Source: Verrucomicrobiota bacterium (GTDB lineage Bacteria; Verrucomicrobiota; Verrucomicrobiia; Chthoniobacterales; UBA10450). From it: a stretch of DNA of 6,740 nt. Under the pieces are notes generated by a model. The model had not been told where the DNA came from and made no database searches. It saw only the letters and a list, made by a program, of their open reading frames with translations. The stretch spans positions 1 to 6,740 of the forward strand of contig QHOM01000151.1 of NCBI GenBank assembly GCA_003218785.1. The letters run 5' to 3'. This document shows, piece by piece, positions 1-6,717 of the stretch (its first letter is position 1; every line of letters starts with the position of its first letter). The translations under genes were made by a program, and so were the position numbers.

Positions 1-1
1 A

Positions 2-70
2 ACCCCGGACCAGCAACTCCTGCAAGAAATACAGAAGACCTACCAGGGAAAAGTGTTGAACGGCCCATGA
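2..70 (+). CDS. 3' end of an unidentified gene entering from the left (partial)
   Basis: The second forward frame is open from the window edge to a TGA at 68-70 and encodes 22 residues beginning TPDQQLLQEI and ending KVLNGP. The peptide has the charged, Gln-rich look of a helical C-terminus, and about two thirds of its codons end in G or C, which fits coding sequence. The other two forward frames also stay open for roughly 20 codons, ending at about 57 and 75, so openness alone is weak evidence. No family can be named from so short a tail. It would converge on the metalloprotease-like gene, leaving a 76-base gap (71-146) in which I see no convincing terminator hairpin. Confidence 0.4.
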   Translation, partial: TPDQQLLQEIQKTYQGKVLNGP

Positions 71-146
71 TTTAGAAGTTTTCTGAAACGAAGGAGTCTA
101 TTCTTCGGCGGTGCATTCGTTCCGAGCGAGCGGAGAAGACGACAAC

Positions 147-764
147 CTACTTTCGCGCTCTTAAGGAAAACAGTTTGGCTTGCATGGACCGCGCCTGCTC
201 CGATGTGAACAGCAATGTTCCCAGGCCGATGCTCCGCAATTCTTGGCTCTGCCAATTAGGGCGCATTATTCCCATAGGCGAGTGAGCATTCGTCCCCAGT
301 AGCAAGTGCCCGATCTCATGTGCCATGACGTGGCCGAGGACCCGCGACAGACTAGCGTGCCAATCTTTGTGCAGCTTTTCCACCGAGTCGTAAAACACGT
401 CGCTCTGGGTTCCCTCTCCTCCCGCAGACAGGAAAGCGGTGCCAAAGATGGTGTCACGGAGATTCGAGGACCAGTGCACGATTCTCAGCGCGAGATGCGC
501 GGCACCTCCCGGAGGCTGGCATTCTGAATCAGGATTGAGGGCGGGCTTCGATACATGACACTCAACCCACACATTGTCGACACCGGCTTGACGGAAGATC
601 CTCGTTGCTTCTTGTTCGGCCTGAGCTAATACCTGTTCCGAAACTCCAGCATCGTTATACACATTGATTGTGACTTGGGGCTTGGAGGGTCGTTCGCTCG
701 CTAATCCTGGAAAAGCGATGGTCAGAAAACCCAAAGCAAGACATGTCCTGGTTGCGAGATTCAC
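147..764 (-). CDS. Small secreted zinc-metalloprotease-like protein (HEIGH motif)
   Basis: Predicted exported protein of 205 residues. Numbered from the longest form (208 residues, GTG at 773), it has a basic n-region, a hydrophobic stretch at about 11-24 (CLALGFLTIAFPGLAS) and a likely cleavage after LAS or nearby, so it should act in the periplasm or outside the cell. HEIGH at 152-156 is the HExxH zinc signature with catalytic Glu153. Gly160 and His164 follow, and GIM at 168-170 resembles a metzincin Met-turn. Cys72 and Cys85 could form a disulfide. I chose GTG at 764-762 because GGAGG at 777-773 lies 8 nt upstream; the GTG at 773-771 overlaps that ribosome binding site and is too close to use it. 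It is divergent from the wHTH/PD40 gene. I recall similar short HEIGHLLLG proteins as common acidobacterial hypotheticals; substrate and activity are unknown. Confidence 0.8.
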   Translation of the reverse strand: MNLATRTCLALGFLTIAFPGLASERPSKPQVTINVYNDAGVSEQVLAQAEQEATRIFRQAGVDNVWVECHVSKPALNPDSECQPPGGAAHLALRIVHWSSNLRDTIFGTAFLSAGGEGTQSDVFYDSVEKLHKDWHASLSRVLGHVMAHEIGHLLLGTNAHSPMGIMRPNWQSQELRSIGLGTLLFTSEQARSMQAKLFSLRARK

Positions 765-772
765 GGCACTCA

Positions 773-777
773 CCTCC
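773..777 (-). promoter_or_regulatory. Ribosome binding site deciding the metalloprotease start
   Basis: On the minus strand GGAGG reads from 777 to 773. Its last G is the first base of the upstream GTG (773-771), so that codon cannot be served by this site. The next in-frame GTG (764-762) follows after an 8-nt spacer, the usual distance, and puts the start three codons later. Confidence 0.6.
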
Positions 778-943
778 GCGGTGAGGCCGACGTTCGTTCA
801 GACGGGCAGGTACCTCAATACCCTCGTGATGACGAGCCAGACATATATCAATGACGAGCTAAGCTGATTAACACCTGTGGGTTACAGCTCGTGGTGACGA
901 ATTATCTCGACCGGGTGTAGACTTCTCGCTCCCCCGAATAGGC
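774..943. promoter_or_regulatory. Divergent intergenic region with repeated TGACGA motif (candidate operator)
   Basis: This is the shared upstream region of the metalloprotease-like gene (-) and the wHTH/PD40 gene (+). TGACGA occurs on the plus strand at 830-835, 852-857 and 895-900, with spacings of 22 and 43 bp, close to two and four helical turns. The first two copies share the 9-mer ATGACGAGC (829-837 and 851-859). The first and third share a 13-mer that differs at one base (823-835 CTCGTGATGACGA; 888-900 CTCGTGGTGACGA). CTCGT-gatg-ACGAG (823-836) is an inverted repeat, and ACGAGCT (854-860) pairs with AGCTCGT (886-892). A weak plus-strand promoter is possible: GTGACG (894-899), 18-bp spacer, TAGACT (918-923), which would place the third copy over the -35. 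Binding by the adjacent winged-helix protein is inference. Confidence 0.45.
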
Positions 944-3130
944 ATGTCTCCTCTATCCGAGCTTCCGCGAGTTCTCCGTTTTGGGCTTTTCGAGGTAGAT
1001 CTTCGGGCCCGTGAGTTACGGAGGAGTGGAGTCAAACTCAAGCTTCAAGAGCAACCATTCGAAGTACTTTCCCTGCTTCTGGAGCGCCCCGGCGAAGTGG
1101 TCACGCGTGAAGAACTTCGCGACAGGCTCTGGCCTGCTGATACCTTTGTCGATTTCGACCATAGCGTCAACGCCGCCATCAAAAGGCTTCGAGATGCTTT
1201 AGGCGATTCGGCAGACAATCCGCGTTTCGTCGAAACGCTGGCACGCCGTGGCTATCGCTTTATCGCCCATGTTGAAAACCATGCCCGAGGAACATCCGCA
1301 AACGGAGAGGGCGGCCAAGGTGCCGTAGCAATTGGTGATCGCCATGCCAGTAGGATCGATCTTGCACATGTTGAGAACAGCTTACGCACCTTTCGGCCGC
1401 AGTATATTCGGGTTGCTTTGCTCGGTCTGGTCGTCATTCTGGCAGTGGTGATGGTTCCTATCGGCAAACACTCCTGGCGGTCTCGCTCGCCACGAGCATT
1501 GGGACCAGAGATGAAAGTGGTTCCGTTGACCAGTTCTCCTGGTGCAGAAATCCGACCGCAGTTTTCTCCAGACGGCAAACAGATAGCGTTCATTTCTGAG
1601 CCGGAGAATGGCAGAACCGCCGACCTGTTTGTGAAGCTGATTGGTGGCGACAGCCCCTTGAGATTGGCTCAAAACCTCGGACTCGGCTCTGTGCTGGCAT
1701 GGTCGCCTGACGCTCGTTATATAGCATTCGGTCGTTGTCCGGGCCCAGCGGGCATCTGGATTGTTCCTGCCCTTGGAGGAACGCAACGAAAGCTAGCGGA
1801 CCACCACGGATGTGCAGATTTCGGTCTGAGTTGGTCCCCGAATGGTAAGTTTCTTACGTTTTCGAGCAAGCCCTCGCCGGATGAGGGATGGAGTATTTAC
1901 CGCTTTTCGCTGGAAACGCAGCAAGAAACGAGGCTGACATTTCCGCCGCCTCATACGGTGGGAGATCATATTCCCGCTTTCTCCCCCGATGGCCGTAGCA
2001 TAGCTTTCAGGCGCATTAGCAGTCCTTGGGTTACTGATATTTACGTGGTGCCGGTTGAGGGGGGAGAGCCGAACCGAGTCACGTTCGATCGCGGCTTCAT
2101 CCAGGGTTTAGCTTGGACTGCTGACAGCAAGAGCATCGTATTCGCGGCCCATCGGTTGGGAACAACTGGGTTGTGGAGAGTACCGGTAGCAGGTGGAGTT
2201 GTGGAGGGAATTCCGATCGCTGGCCCGATGGCGGGCAGTCCGGCGGTTTCACTGGAAGGGAATCGTTTGGCCTACACACAAGGATTTCTGCACAGCGAGA
2301 TTTGGCGAATTGAGTTGAACATGCCTGGGAGAACAAAACCACCATCACCGTTTATCTCTTCAAGCTGGGGAGATGGTGGACCGCAATTTTCTCCGGACGG
2401 CCAGAAGGTAGTCTTTTATTCTGCCCGCTCCGGAAGCTTCGAAATCTGGAGGTGCAATTCCGATGGTTCTGACCCGATCCAGTTAACTTCCTTGGGCGTC
2501 CTCAGCGGCACGCCGCGATGGTCCCCCGATGGAACAAAAATTGCCTTCGATTCTCGTCCAGGCGAACACAGCCAAATTTTAGTTGTCAATGCAGACGGCG
2601 GGTCTCCCCAACAAATCACCAGTGGCAACGACGAAAATTCGGTTCCGAGCTGGTCGCGCGACGGAAAGTGGATTTACTTTGGATCCAATCGCAGCGGAAA
2701 CTGGCAGCTTTGGAAAGTTCCGGCTTTGGGAGGAGATCCAATCCAACTCACAAAGAATCACGGGTTCTCCGCATTCGAGTCCCCCGACGGTAATCTCATC
2801 TACTATACGAAGGAGGATCCAGATGGCATCTGGCAGATTCCGGTATCCGGAGGGGACGAGAAACGAATTTTGAATGTTCGACTCGCCAGCTGGGGAGACT
2901 GGGCCGTGCTCGACAATGGCATCTACTTCATAAACCGTGAAGGTGCGAATTTAGCCTCGACAATCAGGTTCTATAGCTTCGGGACGCGGAAACTTTCTAC
3001 CGTCGCGAGGCTGGACAAGGCCATGCCTCCGGAAGAGGCCGACTTCGATGTCTCTCCGGATGGCAACTCGATTCTTTACGGCCAAGTAAACAAATCGGTA
3101 GACATCATGATGGTAGAAAACTTCCGCTGA
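944..3130 (+). CDS. Membrane-anchored winged-helix regulator with PD40 (WD40-like) beta-propeller
   Basis: CadC-like one-component regulator of 728 residues. Residues about 10-110 form an OmpR/PhoB-type winged helix (Trans_reg_C): LRFGLFEVDL, the helix around VLSLLLERPGEVVTREELRDRLW, the recognition-helix region SVNAAIKRLRDALGD, and the wing ending ARRGYRFIAHVE. There is no receiver domain, so it is not a two-component response regulator. A Gly/Ser-rich linker (111-150) leads to one transmembrane helix at about 154-173. Residues about 190-728 are PD40/TolB-like propeller blades marked by SPDG-type turns near 208, 254, 298, 347, 483, 527, 571, 613 and 704. By analogy with CadC, DNA binding is cytoplasmic and the propeller periplasmic, likely a ligand or protein sensor; the ligand is unknown. 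ATG 944 is preceded only by a weak AATAGG, and the winged helix begins about ten residues later, so the start fits. Its 3' end converges on the receptor gene. Confidence 0.9.
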   Translation: MSPLSELPRVLRFGLFEVDLRARELRRSGVKLKLQEQPFEVLSLLLERPGEVVTREELRDRLWPADTFVDFDHSVNAAIKRLRDALGDSADNPRFVETLARRGYRFIAHVENHARGTSANGEGGQGAVAIGDRHASRIDLAHVENSLRTFRPQYIRVALLGLVVILAVVMVPIGKHSWRSRSPRALGPEMKVVPLTSSPGAEIRPQFSPDGKQIAFISEPENGRTADLFVKLIGGDSPLRLAQNLGLGSVLAWSPDARYIAFGRCPGPAGIWIVPALGGTQRKLADHHGCADFGLSWSPNGKFLTFSSKPSPDEGWSIYRFSLETQQETRLTFPPPHTVGDHIPAFSPDGRSIAFRRISSPWVTDIYVVPVEGGEPNRVTFDRGFIQGLAWTADSKSIVFAAHRLGTTGLWRVPVAGGVVEGIPIAGPMAGSPAVSLEGNRLAYTQGFLHSEIWRIELNMPGRTKPPSPFISSSWGDGGPQFSPDGQKVVFYSARSGSFEIWRCNSDGSDPIQLTSLGVLSGTPRWSPDGTKIAFDSRPGEHSQILVVNADGGSPQQITSGNDENSVPSWSRDGKWIYFGSNRSGNWQLWKVPALGGDPIQLTKNHGFSAFESPDGNLIYYTKEDPDGIWQIPVSGGDEKRILNVRLASWGDWAVLDNGIYFINREGANLASTIRFYSFGTRKLSTVARLDKAMPPEEADFDVSPDGNSILYGQVNKSVDIMMVENFR

Positions 3131-3140
3131 TCTGCGGAGG
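3115..3140 (-). terminator. Candidate intrinsic terminator of the receptor gene, inside the end of the regulator gene
   Basis: Read on the minus strand, CCTCCGC (3140-3134) pairs with GCGGAAG (3127-3121) across a 6-nt loop, giving a 7-bp stem with one G-T pair, followed directly by TTTTCT (3120-3115). It lies about 70 nt beyond the receptor stop codon and overlaps the last codons and the TGA of the convergent regulator gene. On the plus strand the same hairpin has no T-tract, so it would act mainly for leftward transcription. The stem is short and the T-tract imperfect. Confidence 0.4.
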
Positions 3141-3208
3141 AGCGAACCCGAAAGTTGAATTTAAAGTTCTACGCGGGCCGACGTGCAGTGACCGCTGGTT
3201 GGGGAAAT

Positions 3209-4699
3209 TTAGAACTGCAGCCGTAAGGAAAACATCATCTGCCGCTGGCCCGAGGCAGTACCAATAATCCTGCCGGCAGCGATGCAATCCACGCAATCCA
3301 GTGGATTAGCAAGATTGACCACGTTGAATACGTTGAAAATGTCAGCGCGAAACTGAACAGAGGCAGTTTCTTTCAGAGAAATGCTTTTGACAACGGAGAG
3401 ATCACTCTGGAATAAGCCGGGCCCTCGCAGTGAATTGCGGCCTGCGCTTCCAAATGTACCGGCAGCCGGTCGTTGCCAGGGTCCGATGGTATCCCCGGGT
3501 GTGCCATTCGGTTCCAAAAACACATCATTAGTGGTCGTGAAGTAGCCGGTCCGTTTTCCCGTGATATGAACGCGTCCCACCAGATTCGGCCTACAGGGAC
3601 CGGTATCTATATCGGCGCCACAAAACGCGTAAGAAGGAGAGAAGGGCAGGCCGCTCATCCGGAACGCAGTGGCGTTCAACGACCATCCACCGACTATCCG
3701 GTTGGTCAATCCACCTGTTTTCGAGAAGAAAGATTTCCCCTTTCCGAAAGGTAGATCAAGCATATTAGCTAAGACGAACACATGCTTCCGATCCTGATCG
3801 GCTACGCCGTAGTTTACCTTGGGATCAATTGCGTAATAATCGTCGTTATGATTTAAGGCTCTCGACCAAGTGTAATGAGCAAGCAATTGGTATGCCTTGC
3901 TGAAGCGCTTCTCTACTTTCACTTGCAATGAGTTGTAGTTATCGGAAGCATCATTGCCCAAGTAGGCTATCTCCTGTGTCCAACCGAATTTCTTGAAAAA
4001 CGGTTTGCGCTCGTCCCTGCTAAGAGTTCCGAATCCGACTATGCTGGGTTGATTGACGTCATACCTCGGGTTATTCCCGGCGAAGACGTGGGTGCCTTTG
4101 TTTGCCACATAGCCAGCTTCCAGCGATAGAGTAGGGGTAATCTGATGCTGCACGGTGACATTCCAAGCGTCAAGCGTAGGCAACCGCATCCTGCTCGGGA
4201 GCACACTAACGCCCACCTGGTCGGGAAGCAGGAACTTTCCCGAAGCTGGCACAGCAATGAAATTTGCAGGAGGAGGACCCGTTGCGAGGTCAAATACACT
4301 GCCAGTATTCGAAGGTGCATGCAGTTGCTGGTTAGCCAAGACCGGCAGGTTCTGGGTCACACTGTGGCCAAACACTGAGCCAAACACCCCAATGTCAAAG
4401 CTGCGACCGTAGCCTAAACGGACTACTGTCTTGGGCGTTACCTGATATGCGATTCCCAGGCGAGGTGCAAAATTATGAAAGCTATTCTTCACGTTTCCCT
4501 GCAGGTTGATGTCGCCATACCCCGCCACACTGACCAGTCCCGTATTGAAGTCGACCCATCCGCCAGCTCCTTTGCCGGTAACCGACTGGGGAAAGTAGAT
4601 TTCCCACCGCAATCCGTAGTTCATCGTCAGTTTTCGAGTAATGCGATAAGTATCTTGGCCATAGAAGAACCAACGCTTCTGTCGTTCTCCGGCATCGAG
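3209..4699 (-). CDS. C-terminal barrel fragment of the same TonB-dependent receptor
   Basis: This frame opens right after a TAG at 4702-4700 and encodes 496 residues of beta-barrel. It begins LDAGERQKRWFFYGQDTYR and continues into MNYGLRWEIYFPQ, whose Met is the codon at 4624-4622. Family landmarks, numbered from that Met, are FAPRLGIAYQVTPKTVVRLGYGRSFD (about 52-77, shown by the FAPRLG and GYGRSFD ends), YTWSRALNHNDDYY (251-264), the DRKHVFV region (about 278-284), GRNSLRGPG (395-403) and FRADIFNVFNVVN (425-437). It ends FSLRLQF; a terminal Phe is the usual recognition signal for barrel insertion by BamA. Two cysteine pairs (335/343 and 444/447) may form disulfides. No Shine-Dalgarno precedes ATG 4624 and there is no signal peptide, so independent translation or export is unlikely. 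It is the 3' part of the broken gene. Confidence 0.7.
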   Translation of the reverse strand, partial: LDAGERQKRWFFYGQDTYRITRKLTMNYGLRWEIYFPQSVTGKGAGGWVDFNTGLVSVAGYGDINLQGNVKNSFHNFAPRLGIAYQVTPKTVVRLGYGRSFDIGVFGSVFGHSVTQNLPVLANQQLHAPSNTGSVFDLATGPPPANFIAVPASGKFLLPDQVGVSVLPSRMRLPTLDAWNVTVQHQITPTLSLEAGYVANKGTHVFAGNNPRYDVNQPSIVGFGTLSRDERKPFFKKFGWTQEIAYLGNDASDNYNSLQVKVEKRFSKAYQLLAHYTWSRALNHNDDYYAIDPKVNYGVADQDRKHVFVLANMLDLPFGKGKSFFSKTGGLTNRIVGGWSLNATAFRMSGLPFSPSYAFCGADIDTGPCRPNLVGRVHITGKRTGYFTTTNDVFLEPNGTPGDTIGPWQRPAAGTFGSAGRNSLRGPGLFQSDLSVVKSISLKETASVQFRADIFNVFNVVNLANPLDCVDCIAAGRIIGTASGQRQMMFSLRLQF

Positions 4700-6659
4700 C
4701 TAGAAAGAAAGTAGCCAGACCCAAACCTCCGCCATCAGGCCCTTGCGTGCGCCCGCCCTCAAAGATGAGGCCGCCCACGCGTGGACCAAAGCCAGCAAAT
4801 CGGAAGTTTTGCGCATAACGGATGTCAGCACCCCATTTCAAAATGTGGTTACCCGCGGTCTTGGTCCAATTATTCACCCATTGGAACTGATTTTCGGTTT
4901 GCAGAAGTGGACAATTGCAAATGTTACCGAACGTAAATCCGTCAATGTCAACAAACGGCATTCCCGAGGTGAGCAGGTCGCCGAGGTTCAAGCCGGGAAT
5001 CCCAGCATCCGCCGCAGGATTCATTCCCCGCCCGTTCTGCAGCACATTTACGTGATAACGGAAAAAGCCAAAACGAAAATCAGTAATTAGGGATGGACTC
5101 AGCACATAAGTGGAACCGACCGCAATACTCTGGTTGCGGCTGAACGACTGGCCGGCAAGATCTGAACCTATGGCAGGGCCTCCTGCCAGCTTCCCGAATG
5201 CTCCGGCAGAATCCTGCCTAAAATCGGCGAAGCTGTAGCGCCCAAAGATTTTCAGCCTTTCGGTCGTATTGTGATCAACTCGAATATTGAAATTATCATC
5301 AGCAAACTTCGCGATGCCAGAAGCAATGAAGTTCTGGAATACTCCCGCGCCCGGAACGTTCGGCTCCGGAATCAGTTTCAACAGAGCCACGGCTTGTGGC
5401 GAAATGCGATCCCGGGGGATCTGCTGATTAGCAAACTCAACCGTATTGTCACTGGCCGGGTCGAAAATCGGGACCTGGTACTCACTTAGGTCGCAAAAAG
5501 GAACGTTCGGATTGAGACATGTCGAGTGAACGAGAGCAGTGGGCACGTCGAGCCGAAGTGAAGCACCATTCCTGCGCCGTGTGCCCTGGTAGTCTCCGAA
5601 CACGAAGAGCTTTTTCGTGACTAGTGGGCCGCCTATGGAGGCTCCAAACTGGTTCCACTTGATCGGAGGAAGTTTACGATCAGGAGGATCGAGGAAGGGA
5701 TTTCGAGCTTGGCCCCATCCCGTGCGCCTAAACTCAAACATGCTCCCATGCCAAGTTTTGGTCCCCGATTTCGTTTGTGCGGTCACGACTCCTCCCAAAG
5801 CTTGTCCGAATTCCGCATCGTAGTTCTGTGAGGTGATTTTGGTTTCTGCGATTGATTCCAGCGTGGGGTTAATGACGATTATGCCCAGAATTGGGTCGCG
5901 ATTATCAGTTCCGTCCAACTGGTAGGACGTTTCTCCGAAATGCTGGCCATTCACCATGATCTGGGAACTGCCCTGCGGATTTTCCGCGGAAGAATGCTGA
6001 AAACCGGCTCGCGTGGTACCAGGAGTGAGCAGTTCTAATAGCGTGAAGTTGCGATTGTAGAGCGGCAGGTTCTTAACTTGGCGCTCAGTAAACGTTGTGG
6101 CTACGTCAGCTCGGTCGGTCTTAAGCAACGGCACCTCTTCGGCCGACACAGTCACGGTTTCCTCGGCTGCACCCACCTGAAAGTGCGAATCGACTCGCGC
6201 AGCCTGGTCGGCGTACACCGGAATGCTCCTGGACTCAAGAGTCTTGAAGCCTGGACCCGAGGCTCGAACGTTATATTGATCCGGAATCAAGTGGGTTACA
6301 GTGTAGTTTCCCGTTTCATTCGTCGTAGTCTGAAATTGAGTGCCCTTCTGGACAGAGGTCACGGTCACCTTAGCTCCAACCACGGCAGCCCCCGATTGGT
6401 CGGTAATCGTCCCGAATATGCTGCCATAAATCGCCTGGGCGAATACTGGACTCGACACTGAGGCACAAAAGCACAAGCCCAAGAACAAAACGGCTGGCCT
6501 GACTCGTGGGGACCTAGCTTTTCTTCGGTGGTGCCAAAATCTTGAGTTCCAAAAAATGGCAGAGTTCTTCCAGAACTTCAAGAAGGCGGAGGGCCCTAGA
6601 GAGCGGCGGCGAAAAGACATTTCGGTTGTGACCCCCAAGCGTCGGTCGAACTTTACCAT
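4482..6659 (-). CDS. N-terminal fragment of TonB-dependent receptor (CarboxypepD_reg-like domain, plug, first part of barrel)
   Basis: The frame encodes 725 residues, of which about 653 are family-like. A hydrophobic signal segment at about 55-74 ends SSPVFAQ. Residues about 77-165 form a carboxypeptidase-regulatory-like Ig-fold domain (GSIFGTITDQSGAAVVGAKV; GNYTV; the YNVRASGPGFKT strand). The plug region at about 175-300 includes RQVKNLPLYNRNF, MVNGQHF, YQLDGTDNRD and the conserved QNYDAEFGQALGGVV. Barrel strands start at about 300 (FEFRRTGWGQARNPF; FGASIGGPLVTKKLFVFGDYQG). The last 72 residues, from ARCRRTTEALV on, are out-of-frame sequence. The start is uncertain: ATG 6659 has only CAGGG touching it, and ATG 6620 (residue 14) has no clear ribosome binding site. 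Both give an unusually long basic leader of 40-50 residues before the signal core. I see no obvious TonB box. Confidence 0.7.
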   Translation of the reverse strand: MVKFDRRLGVTTEMSFRRRSLGPSAFLKFWKNSAIFWNSRFWHHRRKARSPRVRPAVLFLGLCFCASVSSPVFAQAIYGSIFGTITDQSGAAVVGAKVTVTSVQKGTQFQTTTNETGNYTVTHLIPDQYNVRASGPGFKTLESRSIPVYADQAARVDSHFQVGAAEETVTVSAEEVPLLKTDRADVATTFTERQVKNLPLYNRNFTLLELLTPGTTRAGFQHSSAENPQGSSQIMVNGQHFGETSYQLDGTDNRDPILGIIVINPTLESIAETKITSQNYDAEFGQALGGVVTAQTKSGTKTWHGSMFEFRRTGWGQARNPFLDPPDRKLPPIKWNQFGASIGGPLVTKKLFVFGDYQGTRRRNGASLRLDVPTALVHSTCLNPNVPFCDLSEYQVPIFDPASDNTVEFANQQIPRDRISPQAVALLKLIPEPNVPGAGVFQNFIASGIAKFADDNFNIRVDHNTTERLKIFGRYSFADFRQDSAGAFGKLAGGPAIGSDLAGQSFSRNQSIAVGSTYVLSPSLITDFRFGFFRYHVNVLQNGRGMNPAADAGIPGLNLGDLLTSGMPFVDIDGFTFGNICNCPLLQTENQFQWVNNWTKTAGNHILKWGADIRYAQNFRFAGFGPRVGGLIFEGGRTQGPDGGGLGLATFFLARCRRTTEALVLLWPRYLSHYSKTDDELRIAVGNLLSPVGYRQRSWRMGRLQYGTGQCGGVWRHQPAGKREE

Positions 6660-6703
6660 CCCTGCGGAAAATTTGCGAAAAACTCGAACGACCGAGGTAG
6701 AAC

Positions 6704-6717
6704 ATCCTTTAAAGGAT
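6704..6717. promoter_or_regulatory. Perfect 14-bp palindrome upstream of the receptor gene
   Basis: ATCCTTTAAAGGAT is identical to its own reverse complement with no spacer, and lies 45 bp upstream of the first possible receptor start (6659). A symmetrical AT-centred site at this place could bind a dimeric regulator. By chance alone about 0.4 such palindromes are expected in 6.7 kb, so the position is the main argument. Confidence 0.25.

Larger units (their letters stand above)
3209..6659 (-). pseudogene. Oar-like TonB-dependent outer-membrane receptor, frame broken near 4700
   Basis: One receptor gene split between two minus-strand frames. The upstream frame runs from 6659 to a stop at 4482-4484, and the downstream frame is open from 4699 to TAA at 3209-3211. 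Joined at about 4700 they give roughly 1150 residues, the usual size of acidobacterial Oar/SusC-type receptors. Domain order: signal peptide, carboxypeptidase-regulatory-like domain, plug, large outer-membrane beta-barrel ending in Phe. Receptors of this type sit in the outer membrane, and many import large substrates using TonB energy; the substrate cannot be read from the sequence. Family similarity is lost in the upstream frame right after ATFFL (residues 649-653) and resumes in the other frame at ERQKRWFFYGQDTYR. The rest of both halves is intact, so the lesion is either recent or a sequence error. A barrel cut at this point would not be expected to fold. Confidence 0.75.

Noticed and set aside
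101..120. Similarity between TTCTTCGGCGGTGC (about 101-114) and TTCTTCGGTGGTGC (about 6521-6534), considered as a dispersed repeat.
   Set aside because: The match covers only about 15 of 17 bases; a few such pairs are expected by chance in a window of this size.
71..146. Terminator between the partial left gene and the metalloprotease-like gene.
   Set aside because: Only short imperfect pairings such as TTCCG/CGGAGAA were found, with no T-tract on either strand.
664..867. Plus-strand frame of 67 codons running through the signal-peptide region of the protease gene into the intergenic region.
   Set aside because: It overlaps the well-supported minus-strand gene, has no recognisable features, and ends inside the divergent promoter region.
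3165..3216. Inverted repeat AGTTCTA (3165-3171) / TAGAACT (3210-3216) as a bidirectional terminator.
   Set aside because: It has 7-bp arms, a 38-nt loop and no T-tract, and one arm lies in the receptor stop region. The hairpin at 3121-3140 is the better candidate.
4694..4712. Programmed +1 frameshift in the receptor gene at CTTTCTTTCTAG.
   Set aside because: The upstream frame has no stop or rare pause codon at the junction, no internal Shine-Dalgarno was noticed, and the apparent loss of a conserved segment fits a deletion better.
6078..6461. Plus-strand open frame of 127 codons opposite the receptor gene, and other long antisense frames at 4743-5090, 3473-3754 and 1382-1786.
   Set aside because: They lie opposite strongly conserved coding sequence, have compositions typical of antisense shadows, and show no recognisable domains or ribosome binding sites.
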